From: Dyadobacter koreensis
Lineage (GTDB): Bacteria; Bacteroidota; Bacteroidia; Cytophagales; Spirosomataceae
Assembly (NCBI RefSeq): GCF_900108855.1
Contig: NZ_FNXY01000005.1
Coordinates: forward strand, 142,207 to 206,206
DNA length: 64,000 bases
Reading direction: 5' to 3'
A model generated the notes under the pieces. It was not told the DNA's origin. It was given only the letters and a program-made list of their open reading frames with translations, and ran no database searches. A program made the position numbers and the translations under genes. Numbering within the stretch: position 1 is the first letter of the stretch; each line of letters opens with the position of its first letter. Positions 23,922-32,692 of the stretch are shown one piece after another.

Positions 23922-25163
23922 ATGAAATTTTTACGGCAGATATACGAGAGTTTCCGCTTTGCCTGGCAGGCGCTGCAATCCAATATTACACGCACAACTT
24001 TATCTCTTTTGGGGGTTACAGTGGGGATTTTTGCCATCGTTGCAGTTTTTACAATTGTCGATTCGCTTGAAAAAAGTATCCGCGATAGTATGAGCGCGAT
24101 TGGCGATAAGGTTTTATATGTACAAAAATGGCCATGGGGTTTTGGAGGAGAATATCAGTGGTGGAAATATTTTCAGTGGCCAAGTCCATCGAACGCAGAA
24201 TATAAATATTTGTACGACAATCTTGAAAATGCAAGTGCCGTTGCCGTAATGGATTTTAAAGGTGGAATTACCTTGAAAAATGGATCCAGCAGTATTGATG
24301 CATTGATTCAGGGAGTTTCGTATGAATACAGCGAAATTTCGGAGGTACCTCTGGCAACCGGCCGTTATTTTATGCCTATGGAAACGACTAATGCACGTAA
24401 TGTCGCAATTATCGGCGCCGACATCGCGCAGGCGCTTTTTCCTAATCAGGTGGCAGAAGGGAAAATTTTCAAGCTAAATGGAAATAAATTTACCGTCATC
24501 GGAGTACAGGTAAAAAAAGGGGAGAGCCTGGTCGATTTTGGTGGAAATCCGGATAAGAAATGCATCATCACCTATGGGTCTTTTGCCAAAATGTTCCAGT
24601 CCGGCCGGCCTGATCCTGATATCGTCGTAAAAGCGTTTGAAAGTGACGAAGGTATGAAAGAAGTGGAAGCTGAGGTAATCGGCTTGATGCGAACCAAACG
24701 TGGAATTAAACCGAGAGATGACAACAATTTTTCAATCAACAAACCAGAGGCAGCAGCTCAGGCAGTTTCGGGCTTATTTGCTGTATTATCGCTTGCTGGA
24801 TGGGTAATAGGGAGTTTTTCGATTCTTGTTGGAGGGTTTGGTATTGCTAATATTATGTTTGTTTCGGTTAAGGAAAGAACCAACCTGATTGGCATCCAGA
24901 AGTCACTCGGCGCAAAAAATTATTCAATTCTTTGCCAATTTTTATTTGAAGCGGTGATGTTAAGTTTGGTTGGAGGTTTGGTTGGTATATTTCTTGTATA
25001 CTTACTTTCATTCATGCAGCTCGGCACGCTGGTGATTATTCTGACACCTAAAAATGTTATCCTGGGTCTTGGAGTTTCCTGTATCATTGGTATTCTGTCA
25101 GGCATTATTCCTGCCATGTTAGCTGCCAGGATGGATCCCGTTATCGCGATCCGGGCGAAATAA
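23922..25163 (+). CDS. ABC transporter permease, MacB/FtsX type
   Basis: A 413-residue inner-membrane protein with the MacB fold: one N-terminal helix (TTLSLLGVTVGIFAIVAVFT, ~27-46), a periplasmic core of ~220 residues, and three C-terminal helices of the FtsX domain. GFGIANIMFVSVKERTNLIG (~306) and IQKSLGAKN form the coupling region. Such permeases work with an ATPase of the LolD/MacB type, which is not adjacent. In Bacteroidota such orphan permeases are usual; the substrate, likely an envelope molecule or a mechanotransmission task, is not deducible. The small anchored protein at 25236 follows after 72 bases on the same strand. Confidence 0.87.
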   Translation: MKFLRQIYESFRFAWQALQSNITRTTLSLLGVTVGIFAIVAVFTIVDSLEKSIRDSMSAIGDKVLYVQKWPWGFGGEYQWWKYFQWPSPSNAEYKYLYDNLENASAVAVMDFKGGITLKNGSSSIDALIQGVSYEYSEISEVPLATGRYFMPMETTNARNVAIIGADIAQALFPNQVAEGKIFKLNGNKFTVIGVQVKKGESLVDFGGNPDKKCIITYGSFAKMFQSGRPDPDIVVKAFESDEGMKEVEAEVIGLMRTKRGIKPRDDNNFSINKPEAAAQAVSGLFAVLSLAGWVIGSFSILVGGFGIANIMFVSVKERTNLIGIQKSLGAKNYSILCQFLFEAVMLSLVGGLVGIFLVYLLSFMQLGTLVIILTPKNVILGLGVSCIIGILSGIIPAMLAARMDPVIAIRAK

Positions 25164-25235
25164 GGATAGGAAAAATCATTCTGTTTTCCGAAGTTGCTTT
25201 AATTATCACACAAACTTTTAACCGACAAACTAATC

Positions 25236-25691
25236 ATGCGTAAATGGGTTATTATTCTTGTTCTCCTGGCAGTTGTTTTTGGAGTGCTATATTATCTGAC
25301 TTTTGGCTATTACAGTGAAGGAAAACGCGGCGGGTTTATCACCCGTCTGAGCAATAAAGGTTACCTTTTTAAAACCTACGAAGGAGAATTAAAAATGGGC
25401 GGTCTATATGAAGGAGATGGTTCCCTGAACGCATCTGAATGGACATTCTCCGTTAGCGGAAAAAATAAAGACGCTATTACGAAACTTGAAGAAGCGATTG
25501 CAAGCGGCCACCGTGTTTCGCTTACCTACGAAGAAAAATTCTTTACACTTCCCTGGAACGGAGATACCAAATTCTTTGTGACGAACGTGGAAGTATTGGC
25601 GGGTAGTGGAGGCGCAACCCAAAATCCAAACAATTTTCCAAAAGTACAGCCAGAGCAGCCGACTGAGATTGATACGACCAAGGTGCTTTAA
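25236..25691 (+). CDS. Conserved single-pass membrane protein of unknown function
   Basis: A 151-residue protein with one N-terminal membrane helix (WVIILVLLAVVFGVLYYLTF, residues 4-23) and a soluble, probably periplasmic part. The sequence YYSEGKRGGFITRLSNKGYL then FKTYEGEL is shared by a widespread Bacteroidota family that databases sometimes mislabel as 6-phosphogluconate dehydrogenase; no such fold is present. The C-terminus is low-complexity (Pro/Gln/Thr). It follows the ABC permease on the same strand and ends at a nested inverted repeat. Function unknown. Confidence 0.7.
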   Translation: MRKWVIILVLLAVVFGVLYYLTFGYYSEGKRGGFITRLSNKGYLFKTYEGELKMGGLYEGDGSLNASEWTFSVSGKNKDAITKLEEAIASGHRVSLTYEEKFFTLPWNGDTKFFVTNVEVLAGSGGATQNPNNFPKVQPEQPTEIDTTKVL

Positions 25692-25700
25692 TATTTGAAC

Positions 25701-25763
25701 GATAGAATGAGTGAATGATAGCATGTCGGATTGGGCATCTTATTCACTCATTCTATCATTCAC
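25701..25763. repeat. Nested inverted repeat, probable two-way terminator
   Basis: GATAGAATGAGTGAAT (25701-25716) has a perfect complement at 25742-25757. Independently GTGAATGATAG (25711-25721) has a perfect complement at 25753-25763. The two pairings overlap, built from a GAATGA-like unit. The element lies between convergent genes. Confidence 0.7.
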
Positions 25764-25795
25764 AGCTCTGGCAGCCTGGTTATTCAAAAATTATT

Positions 25796-26131
25796 TCAGC
25801 CTCCTGCTTTTTTTGCTTTGTAGCCCTTTCCGGTCAGCCAGGTAATTATTTTTTCTCTGTGATCTCCCTGGATCAGGATTTCACCTTCCTTTACCGAGCC
25901 TCCGCTTCCGCATAATACTTTTACCTGTTTGCCAAGAGCTTCCAGATCTATGTTTGTGCCTATAAATCCCTTGACGACCGTTATTACTTTTCCGCCGCCT
26001 TTGCGATCCAGCCAGATGCGTAAATCCTGTTGAGCTGGTGCTAATGTTTCTGCTTCGTCCTGATTGGAATCAGAATACTCGAAATCGGGATTGGTTGAAT
26101 AAATAATCCCGGAGCGGTTCTTTTTAGACAT
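25796..26131 (-). CDS. SUI1/YciH family translation factor
   Basis: A 111-residue protein: a charged, variable N-terminus, then the SUI1 domain from residue ~35 to the end. LRIWLDRKGGGKVITVVKGF and CGSGGSVKEGEILIQGDHR are the eIF1/YciH signatures (the loop that contacts the ribosomal P-site region in eIF1). Bacterial YciH proteins bind the 30S subunit and are thought to affect start selection. The gene is 33 bases downstream of the lipid kinase on the same strand, so the two are probably cotranscribed. Confidence 0.88.
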   Translation of the reverse strand: MSKKNRSGIIYSTNPDFEYSDSNQDEAETLAPAQQDLRIWLDRKGGGKVITVVKGFIGTNIDLEALGKQVKVLCGSGGSVKEGEILIQGDHREKIITWLTGKGYKAKKAGG

Positions 26132-26164
26132 AAGAAGATTAAGAATTTAATTTTTCAAATCGGT

Positions 26165-27040
26165 TTAAACGATAACCCGTAGACTTTTGGGTTTGATTTT
26201 TACTTCGATCTTAGTGGTATCAAGCTGCAAAGGTTCGCCGTCATAATGAATCATCGGCGGCTCGTCAGCTTCGACCAATGCATCCTGAGCAAGTTGATAA
26301 GATATGTATTTTGAAGGTTTCAATTGCTTCGTGAACAGACGGTATGTCAGGTTTGACCCATACCATTTTGGAAAAGGAATGATTGTGCAAATATCCAGTT
26401 GCCCATCAAATAAACTCGCCTGAGGCGCAACCCAGGCATTGTTGCCATATTGGCCGGCGTTTGCAAAAGAGAGAGAAAAAACTTCTATTTTCTTTCCGTT
26501 GAGTTTATATGACTGAGGCTTATAATTCCAATAAGATTTCAGAGAAACACTCAGATAGGTGGCAAGCCCGCGAGAATTTTCTTTACTGAACAAATCACCT
26601 ACATAAGCATCAAATCCCATTCCGGCAGTGCAAAAGAAAGGAATTCCGTTAAGTTCTGCCGAGTCAATCGTATTTACCGAACCTGAAAAGAGTCTTTCCA
26701 GTGCAGCGTCGAGTGTTAATGGCAAACCTAAATGGCGAGCAAGTCCATTTCCTGACCCTAATGCCAAAATCCCAAGCGGAGTAGAGCGGTTTACTAATGC
26801 TTTTGCGACTTCATTGACCGTCCCATCACCGCCAACAGCCACGATTGCTTTCCACTTTTCTTTGTCAATATTTTCCCTGACCAACGTTGTCGCATGCCCG
26901 CGCCCTTCTGTAAAAAATATCTGTGCCTTTCCCCCTTTGATTTTCACAAAGTCTTCAATTGCTGTGGAAATCTTTTCAGGATGCTGTCCGATGGAAGTAC
27001 CGGAGCTTGGGTTAATTATAAATAAATAAGAATCAGCCAC
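26165..27040 (-). CDS. Diacylglycerol/lipid kinase family protein (YegS/DagK-like)
   Basis: A 291-residue protein of the DAGK catalytic superfamily. LFIINPSSGTSIG at residues ~6-18 and GGDGTVNEVAKALV at ~63-76 are the nucleotide-binding motifs; LGSGNGLARHLGLPL (~92) and the C-terminal MIHYDGEPLQLD (~263) complete the signature. It phosphorylates a lipid, probably diacylglycerol or a related one, at the membrane. The start is a GTG at 27038-27040: in frame upstream there is a TGA at once. That TGA belongs to another frame than the small membrane protein ending 3 bases before the GTG, so translation is probably coupled. Confidence 0.88.
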   Translation of the reverse strand: MADSYLFIINPSSGTSIGQHPEKISTAIEDFVKIKGGKAQIFFTEGRGHATTLVRENIDKEKWKAIVAVGGDGTVNEVAKALVNRSTPLGILALGSGNGLARHLGLPLTLDAALERLFSGSVNTIDSAELNGIPFFCTAGMGFDAYVGDLFSKENSRGLATYLSVSLKSYWNYKPQSYKLNGKKIEVFSLSFANAGQYGNNAWVAPQASLFDGQLDICTIIPFPKWYGSNLTYRLFTKQLKPSKYISYQLAQDALVEADEPPMIHYDGEPLQLDTTKIEVKIKPKSLRVIV

Positions 27041-27043
27041 GGA

Positions 27044-27163
27044 TCAAGCGAAAAATAAAAAGAGGATGCCTATAAAAATGATAATAAACAGATAGTACAG
27101 GCCATCAATAAATGGATATTTCTGGCGGTCCAGCTTTTTAAAAATATCATCAAACATGCTCAT
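27044..27163 (-). CDS. Small membrane protein, 39 residues
   Basis: A short ORF on the minus strand: ATG at 27161-27163, TGA at 27044-27046. The protein starts MSMFDDIFKKLDRQKYPF and has one membrane helix near its C-terminus (LFIIIFIGILFLFF), ending in Ala. It is directly upstream of the lipid kinase: its stop is followed by three bases and then the kinase GTG. This close coupling, the amphipathic/charged N-terminus and the clean helix speak for a real small gene, possibly a membrane anchor or partner of the kinase. No homologue can be named by eye. Confidence 0.6.
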   Translation of the reverse strand: MSMFDDIFKKLDRQKYPFIDGLYYLFIIIFIGILFLFFA

Positions 27164-27284
27164 TATTCTAGTCAGTTATTTGTAAACAGTACTTTCTGAC
27201 ACATTTATGGAGAAATCATTTCGAAAATGAATCTTTCCTGTATCTTTAAATGAAAGAAACTTTCTACAAAAATCCGTAAAAAAT

Positions 27285-27716
27285 ATGAGAAACTGTGTTT
27301 TGACTTTACTTCTATTATCATTAAGCTACTTTGCCATAGCGCAGTCGAAGGCGGATCAGGATGAAATTTATGGGATTCTCAATCGTCAGAATGGTGATTG
27401 GAACCGAGGCGACGTTAAATCGTTTATGAAAGGCTATTGGGAATCTGATTCTCTGATGTTTGTCGGAAAAAACGGAGTTACTTATGGCTATAATCAAACG
27501 TATGAAAACTATTTAAAACGGTATCCGGACCGCGCTTCGATGGGAACACTGAAATTTGAATTCATCAATCTGACTTTTCCAGCAAAAAATGCCGCGTTTT
27601 TAGTTGGGAAATGGAACCTGACGCGTCCCGAAAAAGGTGATATTGGAGGACATTATACTTTACTCTGGAAAAAAATTAAAGGAAAGTGGCTTATCATTTG
27701 TGATCATTCAAGCTAA
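27285..27716 (+). CDS. SnoaL-like / DUF4440 secreted protein
   Basis: A 143-residue protein with a signal peptide (MRNCVLTLLLLSLSYFAIAQ) and a single NTF2-like domain. DQDEIYGILNRQNGDWNRGD (~25-44), FMKGYWESDSLMFV and YTLLWKKIKGKWLIICDHSS at the end match the DUF4440/SnoaL-like pattern of Bacteroidota. Members are small cone-shaped barrels that bind hydrophobic ligands or act as hydrolases or isomerases; no active-site assignment is possible. Periplasmic by signal. A strong GC-rich hairpin follows, shared with the convergent lipocalin-like gene. Confidence 0.78.
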   Translation: MRNCVLTLLLLSLSYFAIAQSKADQDEIYGILNRQNGDWNRGDVKSFMKGYWESDSLMFVGKNGVTYGYNQTYENYLKRYPDRASMGTLKFEFINLTFPAKNAAFLVGKWNLTRPEKGDIGGHYTLLWKKIKGKWLIICDHSS

Positions 27717-27751
27717 GTATCTGCTGGAATTTAATTAAGCTGAAAACAAAG

Positions 27752-27781
27752 TAGCCGGCCTGCAATCATGCAAGCCGGCTA
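27752..27781. terminator. Terminator between the DUF4440-like and lipocalin-like genes
   Basis: TAGCCGGCcTGCA and TGCAaGCCGGCTA form 13-base arms with one mismatch and a four-base loop, followed by ATTTTATAT. Probably acts for both convergent genes. Confidence 0.75.
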
Positions 27782-27802
27782 TTTTATATATAATATCTTA
27801 CG

Positions 27803-28285
27803 TTACAGCCTTTTCAAGCTCATCACTGCGTTGACGGGCGTTCCTGTCCCGGTGGTATTTGTATTCACAACGATTTTCATGTCATTCGGATTTTGAGTCA
27901 GCCCGAACGTGTTGCTTGTTGAACCGTTTGTTAAGGTAAGTTTTCCGGTTTCAACCTTCCATTTGGTATCTGCAGCGATGTTAACAAAGGCACCGATGAG
28001 TGCAACCGCTGCATCACAATCAGAAAGCGTTACTTTATTATCATTCGTAAACGTGAATTTTAATTCTTTATAACATGGAGCAAGTGTTGGCAGTAGAGAC
28101 AATTGAGGTATAGTTGTTGAAGAATTTTCAGGTTCAACAGCGGTCAATTGCCACTTTCCAACGATTTCATTATTGTCGACAGTTCCAGGAGTTTCATCAT
28201 CATCGTCTTTACAGGAAACAAAAACAAATGCGACAAGAAGGAAAGACAAAAAAGCCGTTTTGCTCAACAGATTAAAAATTTTCAT
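27803..28285 (-). CDS. Lipocalin-like lipoprotein
   Basis: A 160-residue lipoprotein. The signal (KTAFLSFLLVAFVFVSC) ends at a lipidation Cys near residue 25, followed by an acidic linker KDDDDE, which in Bacteroidota marks proteins sent to the cell surface. IVGKWQLTAVEP (~41) is the first strand of the lipocalin-like/DUF family, and TKWKVETGKLTLTNGS plus MSLKRL the last. A pair of Cys (PCYKEL, SDCDAA) may form a disulfide. Ligand unknown. Alone, converging on the DUF4440-like gene. Confidence 0.7.
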   Translation of the reverse strand: MKIFNLLSKTAFLSFLLVAFVFVSCKDDDDETPGTVDNNEIVGKWQLTAVEPENSSTTIPQLSLLPTLAPCYKELKFTFTNDNKVTLSDCDAAVALIGAFVNIAADTKWKVETGKLTLTNGSTSNTFGLTQNPNDMKIVVNTNTTGTGTPVNAVMSLKRL

Positions 28286-28401
28286 AGCGAAGGAGATTAT
28301 TGATTAAGACTTGACATGATATTCAACTTCAAACTTAGTGTAAAAATTGTACCGATTATTAAATTAAGACTTTTACGCTTAAAATATTGAATACAAACCG
28401 C

Positions 28402-29394
28402 CTAGTTTTTAGTTTTCAAAAAAGCATTCAACAGCTTTTGGGCGGCGGCTATCGGTAGTTCTTTACCCTCTGAAACCGATTTTTCAATAACTTTTACTGA
28501 TTTTTTCATTGTTGGATTTTCATAAAATTGATCTTCCAGCGTCTGGCGGATATAATCGTGCATCCATTCCAAATTCTGACTCTGACGGTTTCGTTTAAAA
28601 AAACCATTATGTGCGGTTAGTTTTTCATAATCCTCAATCAATTCCCAGAGTTCGGGAATTCCGGTTCCTTCCAAAGCAGAACAGGTTATCACACGAGTAG
28701 TAAATCCTGAGTCTGATTTTGGAAATAAATGAAGTGCATTCCGGTATTCGTCAACCGCTTGCCGGGCGGCAGTTTTATTTTTACCGTCCGCTTTATTAAT
28801 GGCAACAGCATCTGCCATTTCCATGATTCCTTTTTTTATACCTTGCAATTCATCACCTGCTCCTGCCAGCATAAGGAGGAGAAAAAAATCAGTCATTCCG
28901 CGGACTAACGTTTCGGATTGTCCAACGCCAACAGTTTCAATGACGATGATTTCATAACCTGCAGCTTCGCATAACAACATTGCCTCACGCGTATTTCTTG
29001 CGACACCTCCCAACGATAATCCGGCTGCTGATGGCCGGATGTAAGCGAGTGGATCATGTGCAAGGTTTTCCATCCTTGTCTTATCAGCAAGAATACTTCC
29101 ACCTGATTTTTTGCTTGAGGGGTCAATTGTCAGGACGGTGATTTTTTTATTGAGGCTTGTAAGGTGTTTCCCAAAAACTTCGATAAATGTACTTTTTCCA
29201 ACGCCGGGAACGCCTGTGATTCCGATTCGAAGCGATCTTCCGGTAGCTGGAAGTATGTTTTTCAACACTTTTCCAGCAATCTGCCGATCGTTTTTTAGCC
29301 TGCTTTCGATAAGGGTAATGGCGCGGCTGAGAATAATCCTGTCGCCGGCAAGAATCCCTTCTGTATAAGCATCGACGGTAAGGCGCTGGCGCAT
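28402..29394 (-). CDS. meaB: Methylmalonyl-CoA mutase-associated GTPase MeaB
   Basis: A 330-residue G3E-class GTPase. The P-loop is GVPGVGKST (~residue 60), then DPSSKKSGGSILADKTRM (~92), the DxxG-like ETVGVGQSE (~153) and the guanine-specificity motif NKAD (~200). MeaB loads and protects the adenosylcobalamin cofactor of methylmalonyl-CoA mutase, which links propionate metabolism and succinyl-CoA. The mutase genes are not in the window. The gene is divergent from the M1 peptidase across ~140 bases that contain only a small AT palindrome (29459-29473 region). Confidence 0.92.
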   Translation of the reverse strand: MRQRLTVDAYTEGILAGDRIILSRAITLIESRLKNDRQIAGKVLKNILPATGRSLRIGITGVPGVGKSTFIEVFGKHLTSLNKKITVLTIDPSSKKSGGSILADKTRMENLAHDPLAYIRPSAAGLSLGGVARNTREAMLLCEAAGYEIIVIETVGVGQSETLVRGMTDFFLLLMLAGAGDELQGIKKGIMEMADAVAINKADGKNKTAARQAVDEYRNALHLFPKSDSGFTTRVITCSALEGTGIPELWELIEDYEKLTAHNGFFKRNRQSQNLEWMHDYIRQTLEDQFYENPTMKKSVKVIEKSVSEGKELPIAAAQKLLNAFLKTKN

Positions 29395-29533
29395 GAACTC
29401 GGTTTTTGATGTAAAAACGAAGTTTATAAAATTCGCCGGTGAATAGCAAAAATGAAACTTTTTAATATTAAAAAAGGCGAAAAGCCGTATATTGCTCGTT
29501 TACAATTACATATTTTACTTTTCAACAATACGA

Positions 29534-31528
29534 ATGAAAATCTTATCAAATCGCTTATGGCTTATGGCAGTTTGGTGCCTGGGTTCAGTAAGTGTTTTCG
29601 CTCAGGAGGCGGACAAACCGAAGTACGATGCCCATGTACTTTTTCACCCGTTATTTAATTTTCAGCCAGGTAGTGAATATCGTACAGGCAGTGGTGCTCC
29701 CGGGCCCCGTTACTGGCAAAACCGCGCTGATTATAAGATTAATGTGGCTCTAAATGAACAAGAAGAAACGGTATCTGGCGATGTAGAAATTACCTATAAG
29801 AATAATTCTCCCGAAGCACTGGAATTTGTCTGGCTTCAACTGGATCAGAATGCATTTAACAATGATTCGCGCGGGGGCAAAACCACTGCGATTACAGGCG
29901 GAAGATTTGGAAACACCGGGTTCAATGGTGGTGATGCGATCAAAGCTGTTTCCGTGCAGCAGGGAAGCGGCAAAGCCGTGGATGCAAACTTTATCATAAC
30001 GGATACTCGTATGCAGGTTCGTTTGGCGACGCCAGTGAAACCGAACGGTGATATTATCAAAATCAAAATTACTTATTCTTTCAAAATTCCTGAGTACGGT
30101 TCAGACCGTATGGGAACGCTTGAAACGAAAAATGGTATCGTTTATGAAATGGCGCAGTGGTATCCACGTGTAGCAGTTTTCGACGATATTGAAGGCTGGA
30201 ACGTACTTCCTTATCTTGGAGCCGGCGAGTTTTACCTTGAATACGGAGATTTTGAATATGCTGTTACTGTGCCGTGGGATCATATCGTTGTAGGTTCCGG
30301 TGAATTATTGAATCCTGGCGAAGTCCTTACATCTGAGCAGAGAAAACGTCTGGCTGATGCTGCAAAAAGTGATCAGACGATAATGATCCGTACTGCTGAA
30401 GAAGTTACAAATCCTGCATCACGCCCAAAACAATCGGGAACACTGACATGGAAATTTAAGTGTCTTCAGGCGCGTGACGTAGCCTGGGCAACCTCAAAGG
30501 CTTTTGTCTGGGATGCTGCACGTATGAATCTTCCGAATGGAAAAACAGCTTTGGCGCAATCAGCTTATCCTGCCGAAGACGGAGGAAAAGATGGCTGGGG
30601 CCGTTCGACGGAATATGTTAAGGGTTGTATTGAATTTTACTCAAATTATATCCATGAGTATACCTATCCTGTTGCGACAAACGTTGCTGGAATTGTTGGC
30701 GGTATGGAGTATCCCGGAATTGTTTTCTGCAGCAGCAAAAGCCGCAAGGATGATTTGTGGGGCGTTACAGACCACGAATTTGGTCATAACTGGTTCCCGA
30801 TGATCGTTGGAAGCAACGAACGTAAATATGCATGGATGGACGAAGGATTTAATACGTTCATCAATTTTCTTTCAGGAGATAATTTCAATAACGGTGAGTA
30901 TAAAGATATCCAGATGAATGATCTGCACCGTTTAGCTCCGATTATTTTCCGTGATAATGCCGATCCGATCATGACGATTCCGGATGTTGTTCAGGCAGCG
31001 AATCTTGGCTGGGAAGCGTATTATAAACCAGCGATTGGTTTGAAAATGTTACGCGAGCAAGTTCTTGGAAAAGACCGTTTTGATTATGCTTTTCATGCTT
31101 ATGTAAAACGCTGGGCATTCAAACATCCAACACCTTATGACTTTTTCCGTACCATGGAAGATGCAGCGGGTGAAGATCTTGGCTGGTTCTGGAAAGGTTG
31201 GTTCTTTGAGAATTATAAATTGGATCAAAGTGTAAAAGATGTTGCTTACATAGAACAAAACCCTTCAAAAGGATCAGTCATAACCATTGAAAATCTTGAT
31301 CAATTCGCAATGCCTGCCAAAGTTGATGTAGAGGAAGTGAGCGGCAAGAAAACACGTGTAGAATTGCCCGTTGAAATTTGGCAGCGTGGCGGAAAGTGGA
31401 CTTTTAAAGTGGATACGCAACAGCCGCTTAAATCCGTAACGATCGATCCTGATCACCAGCTTCCGGATATCAATCCACAAAACAATAGCTGGAAACCTGG
31501 TAAGTATTCAGTTTCAGAGACAAACTAG
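29534..31528 (+). CDS. M1 family metallopeptidase (aminopeptidase-like)
   Basis: About 664 residues from the ATG at 29534, beginning with a signal peptide ([23 protein letters not shown]). The N-terminal beta domain is followed by the gluzincin core: [11 protein letters not shown] (substrate-binding, ~391; the family's GAMEN is here GGMEY), HEFGHNWFP (zinc His and catalytic Glu, ~413) and WMDEGFNTF (third zinc ligand Glu, ~436). The C-terminal part ends [16 protein letters not shown] without a T9SS sorting domain. Periplasmic peptide degradation is the likely role. A terminator follows at 31550-31583. Confidence 0.9.
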   Translation: MKILSNRLWLMAVWCLGSVSVFAQEADKPKYDAHVLFHPLFNFQPGSEYRTGSGAPGPRYWQNRADYKINVALNEQEETVSGDVEITYKNNSPEALEFVWLQLDQNAFNNDSRGGKTTAITGGRFGNTGFNGGDAIKAVSVQQGSGKAVDANFIITDTRMQVRLATPVKPNGDIIKIKITYSFKIPEYGSDRMGTLETKNGIVYEMAQWYPRVAVFDDIEGWNVLPYLGAGEFYLEYGDFEYAVTVPWDHIVVGSGELLNPGEVLTSEQRKRLADAAKSDQTIMIRTAEEVTNPASRPKQSGTLTWKFKCLQARDVAWATSKAFVWDAARMNLPNGKTALAQSAYPAEDGGKDGWGRSTEYVKGCIEFYSNYIHEYTYPVATNVAGIVGGMEYPGIVFCSSKSRKDDLWGVTDHEFGHNWFPMIVGSNERKYAWMDEGFNTFINFLSGDNFNNGEYKDIQMNDLHRLAPIIFRDNADPIMTIPDVVQAANLGWEAYYKPAIGLKMLREQVLGKDRFDYAFHAYVKRWAFKHPTPYDFFRTMEDAAGEDLGWFWKGWFFENYKLDQSVKDVAYIEQNPSKGSVITIENLDQFAMPAKVDVEEVSGKKTRVELPVEIWQRGGKWTFKVDTQQPLKSVTIDPDHQLPDINPQNNSWKPGKYSVSETN

Positions 31529-31549
31529 GACTGACGTGAAATACATTAG

Positions 31550-31583
31550 CCTTGCAGATTTGATTAGTATCAAATCTGCAAGG
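31550..31583. terminator. Terminator after the M1 peptidase
   Basis: CCTTGCAGATTTGA (31550-31563) and its perfect complement (31570-31583) enclose six bases, followed by CTTTTCTTT. Lies between convergent genes. Confidence 0.8.
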
Positions 31584-31620
31584 CTTTTCTTTGTCGTATT
31601 AATTCAGTTCCGATGATTTA

Positions 31621-32568
31621 TTAGATTGTAATCAGCATTGCCCCGTACGAATATCCGCCACCAAAAACAGTGATGACAATATTTTGGCCCTTCACAAATC
31701 TTGATCTGTTTTCCGAAAGTGCAATTGCGCAACCTGCGCAACCCGTATTTCCAAGATACTGAATATTTGAAATCAGTTTTTCTGCCGGAATACCAAGTGT
31801 GTTGATTACGTTCAGACTGATTCTGTGATTGGCCTGATGCGGGATCAGATAATCCAGGTCATTAATCGTTAAACCACAAGCCTGCAAAACCTGCTGGCTG
31901 ACCTTCGGCATATAGATACAAGCATTTTGGAACACATCCCGACCAAATGGCATAATCACACCGCGTTCGTTTGGCCGAAGCACTACGGCTTCAATTGCTT
32001 TTCCACTTGTCGCGGCACCGCCCGTAATCAGTTTTTTAATCTGCATGTCCGAGTCAGACTGTCTTTCTTTTGAAATCAGAATGGCCGAAGCACCGTCTCC
32101 CCACAAATGACCGGAAACAGTATCGCTTTCATTGTAGTATGCTGTATTATGATCTGAAACAACAACCAATGCCTTCGAAGCTTTTCCCATCGCAAAGTAT
32201 CCTTCTACAATTTCGATTGCGTTCAAAAGGGATGAACAGGCCGAAGAAATTGTCACAACCGGAATGTCAGGCAAAGCTAAATGATGCTGAACTGCATGCG
32301 CAACTGTGACTATGGTATCATATGGCGTATAAGTACCACCTACGATGAGGTCAATTTCATTCTTACTAAAAGGGATATTATCTTCCAGCAATAACTTAAC
32401 GGCTTCAATAGCCATGGTAGAAGTATTCTCTCCTTGTGCAGCTTTGCGGCGTTCGTAAATTCCCGTGCGCTCAACAATCCATTCACTGGACAGGTTATTG
32501 AGATTTGTAAAATATTCATTACCAATTACTTCACTTGGTAGATAATGACTGAGTGTATTAATATACAT
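31621..32568 (-). CDS. 3-oxoacyl-ACP synthase III-like protein
   Basis: A 315-residue thiolase-fold condensing enzyme of the FabH type. The catalytic triad can be seen: Cys in SSACSSLLNA (~108), His in IPHQANHRI (~240) and Asn in YLGNTGCAG (~271). WIVERTGIYERR (~30) is the KAS III N-terminal motif. FabH joins an acyl-CoA starter to malonyl-ACP; such stand-alone FabH-like proteins in Cytophagales may instead serve secondary lipids or pigments. No other fatty-acid gene is adjacent (fabD is at 53.8 kb). It converges on the M1 peptidase. Confidence 0.85.
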   Translation of the reverse strand: MYINTLSHYLPSEVIGNEYFTNLNNLSSEWIVERTGIYERRKAAQGENTSTMAIEAVKLLLEDNIPFSKNEIDLIVGGTYTPYDTIVTVAHAVQHHLALPDIPVVTISSACSSLLNAIEIVEGYFAMGKASKALVVVSDHNTAYYNESDTVSGHLWGDGASAILISKERQSDSDMQIKKLITGGAATSGKAIEAVVLRPNERGVIMPFGRDVFQNACIYMPKVSQQVLQACGLTINDLDYLIPHQANHRISLNVINTLGIPAEKLISNIQYLGNTGCAGCAIALSENRSRFVKGQNIVITVFGGGYSYGAMLITI

Positions 32569-32692
32569 GGTTGAGAAGTTGACTTCGCAATCTACAATTC
32601 TGTTTAATTCCGAAAGTTAAATATTTCGTAGAAAGCATAGTACTTAATATTTGAACAATTCAATAATAAGTTTATAAAATTATACAAATAAT

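Noticed and set aside
25236-25691. 6-phosphogluconate dehydrogenase
   Set aside because: The family carries this label in some databases, but the protein is 151 residues with a membrane helix and no dehydrogenase fold.
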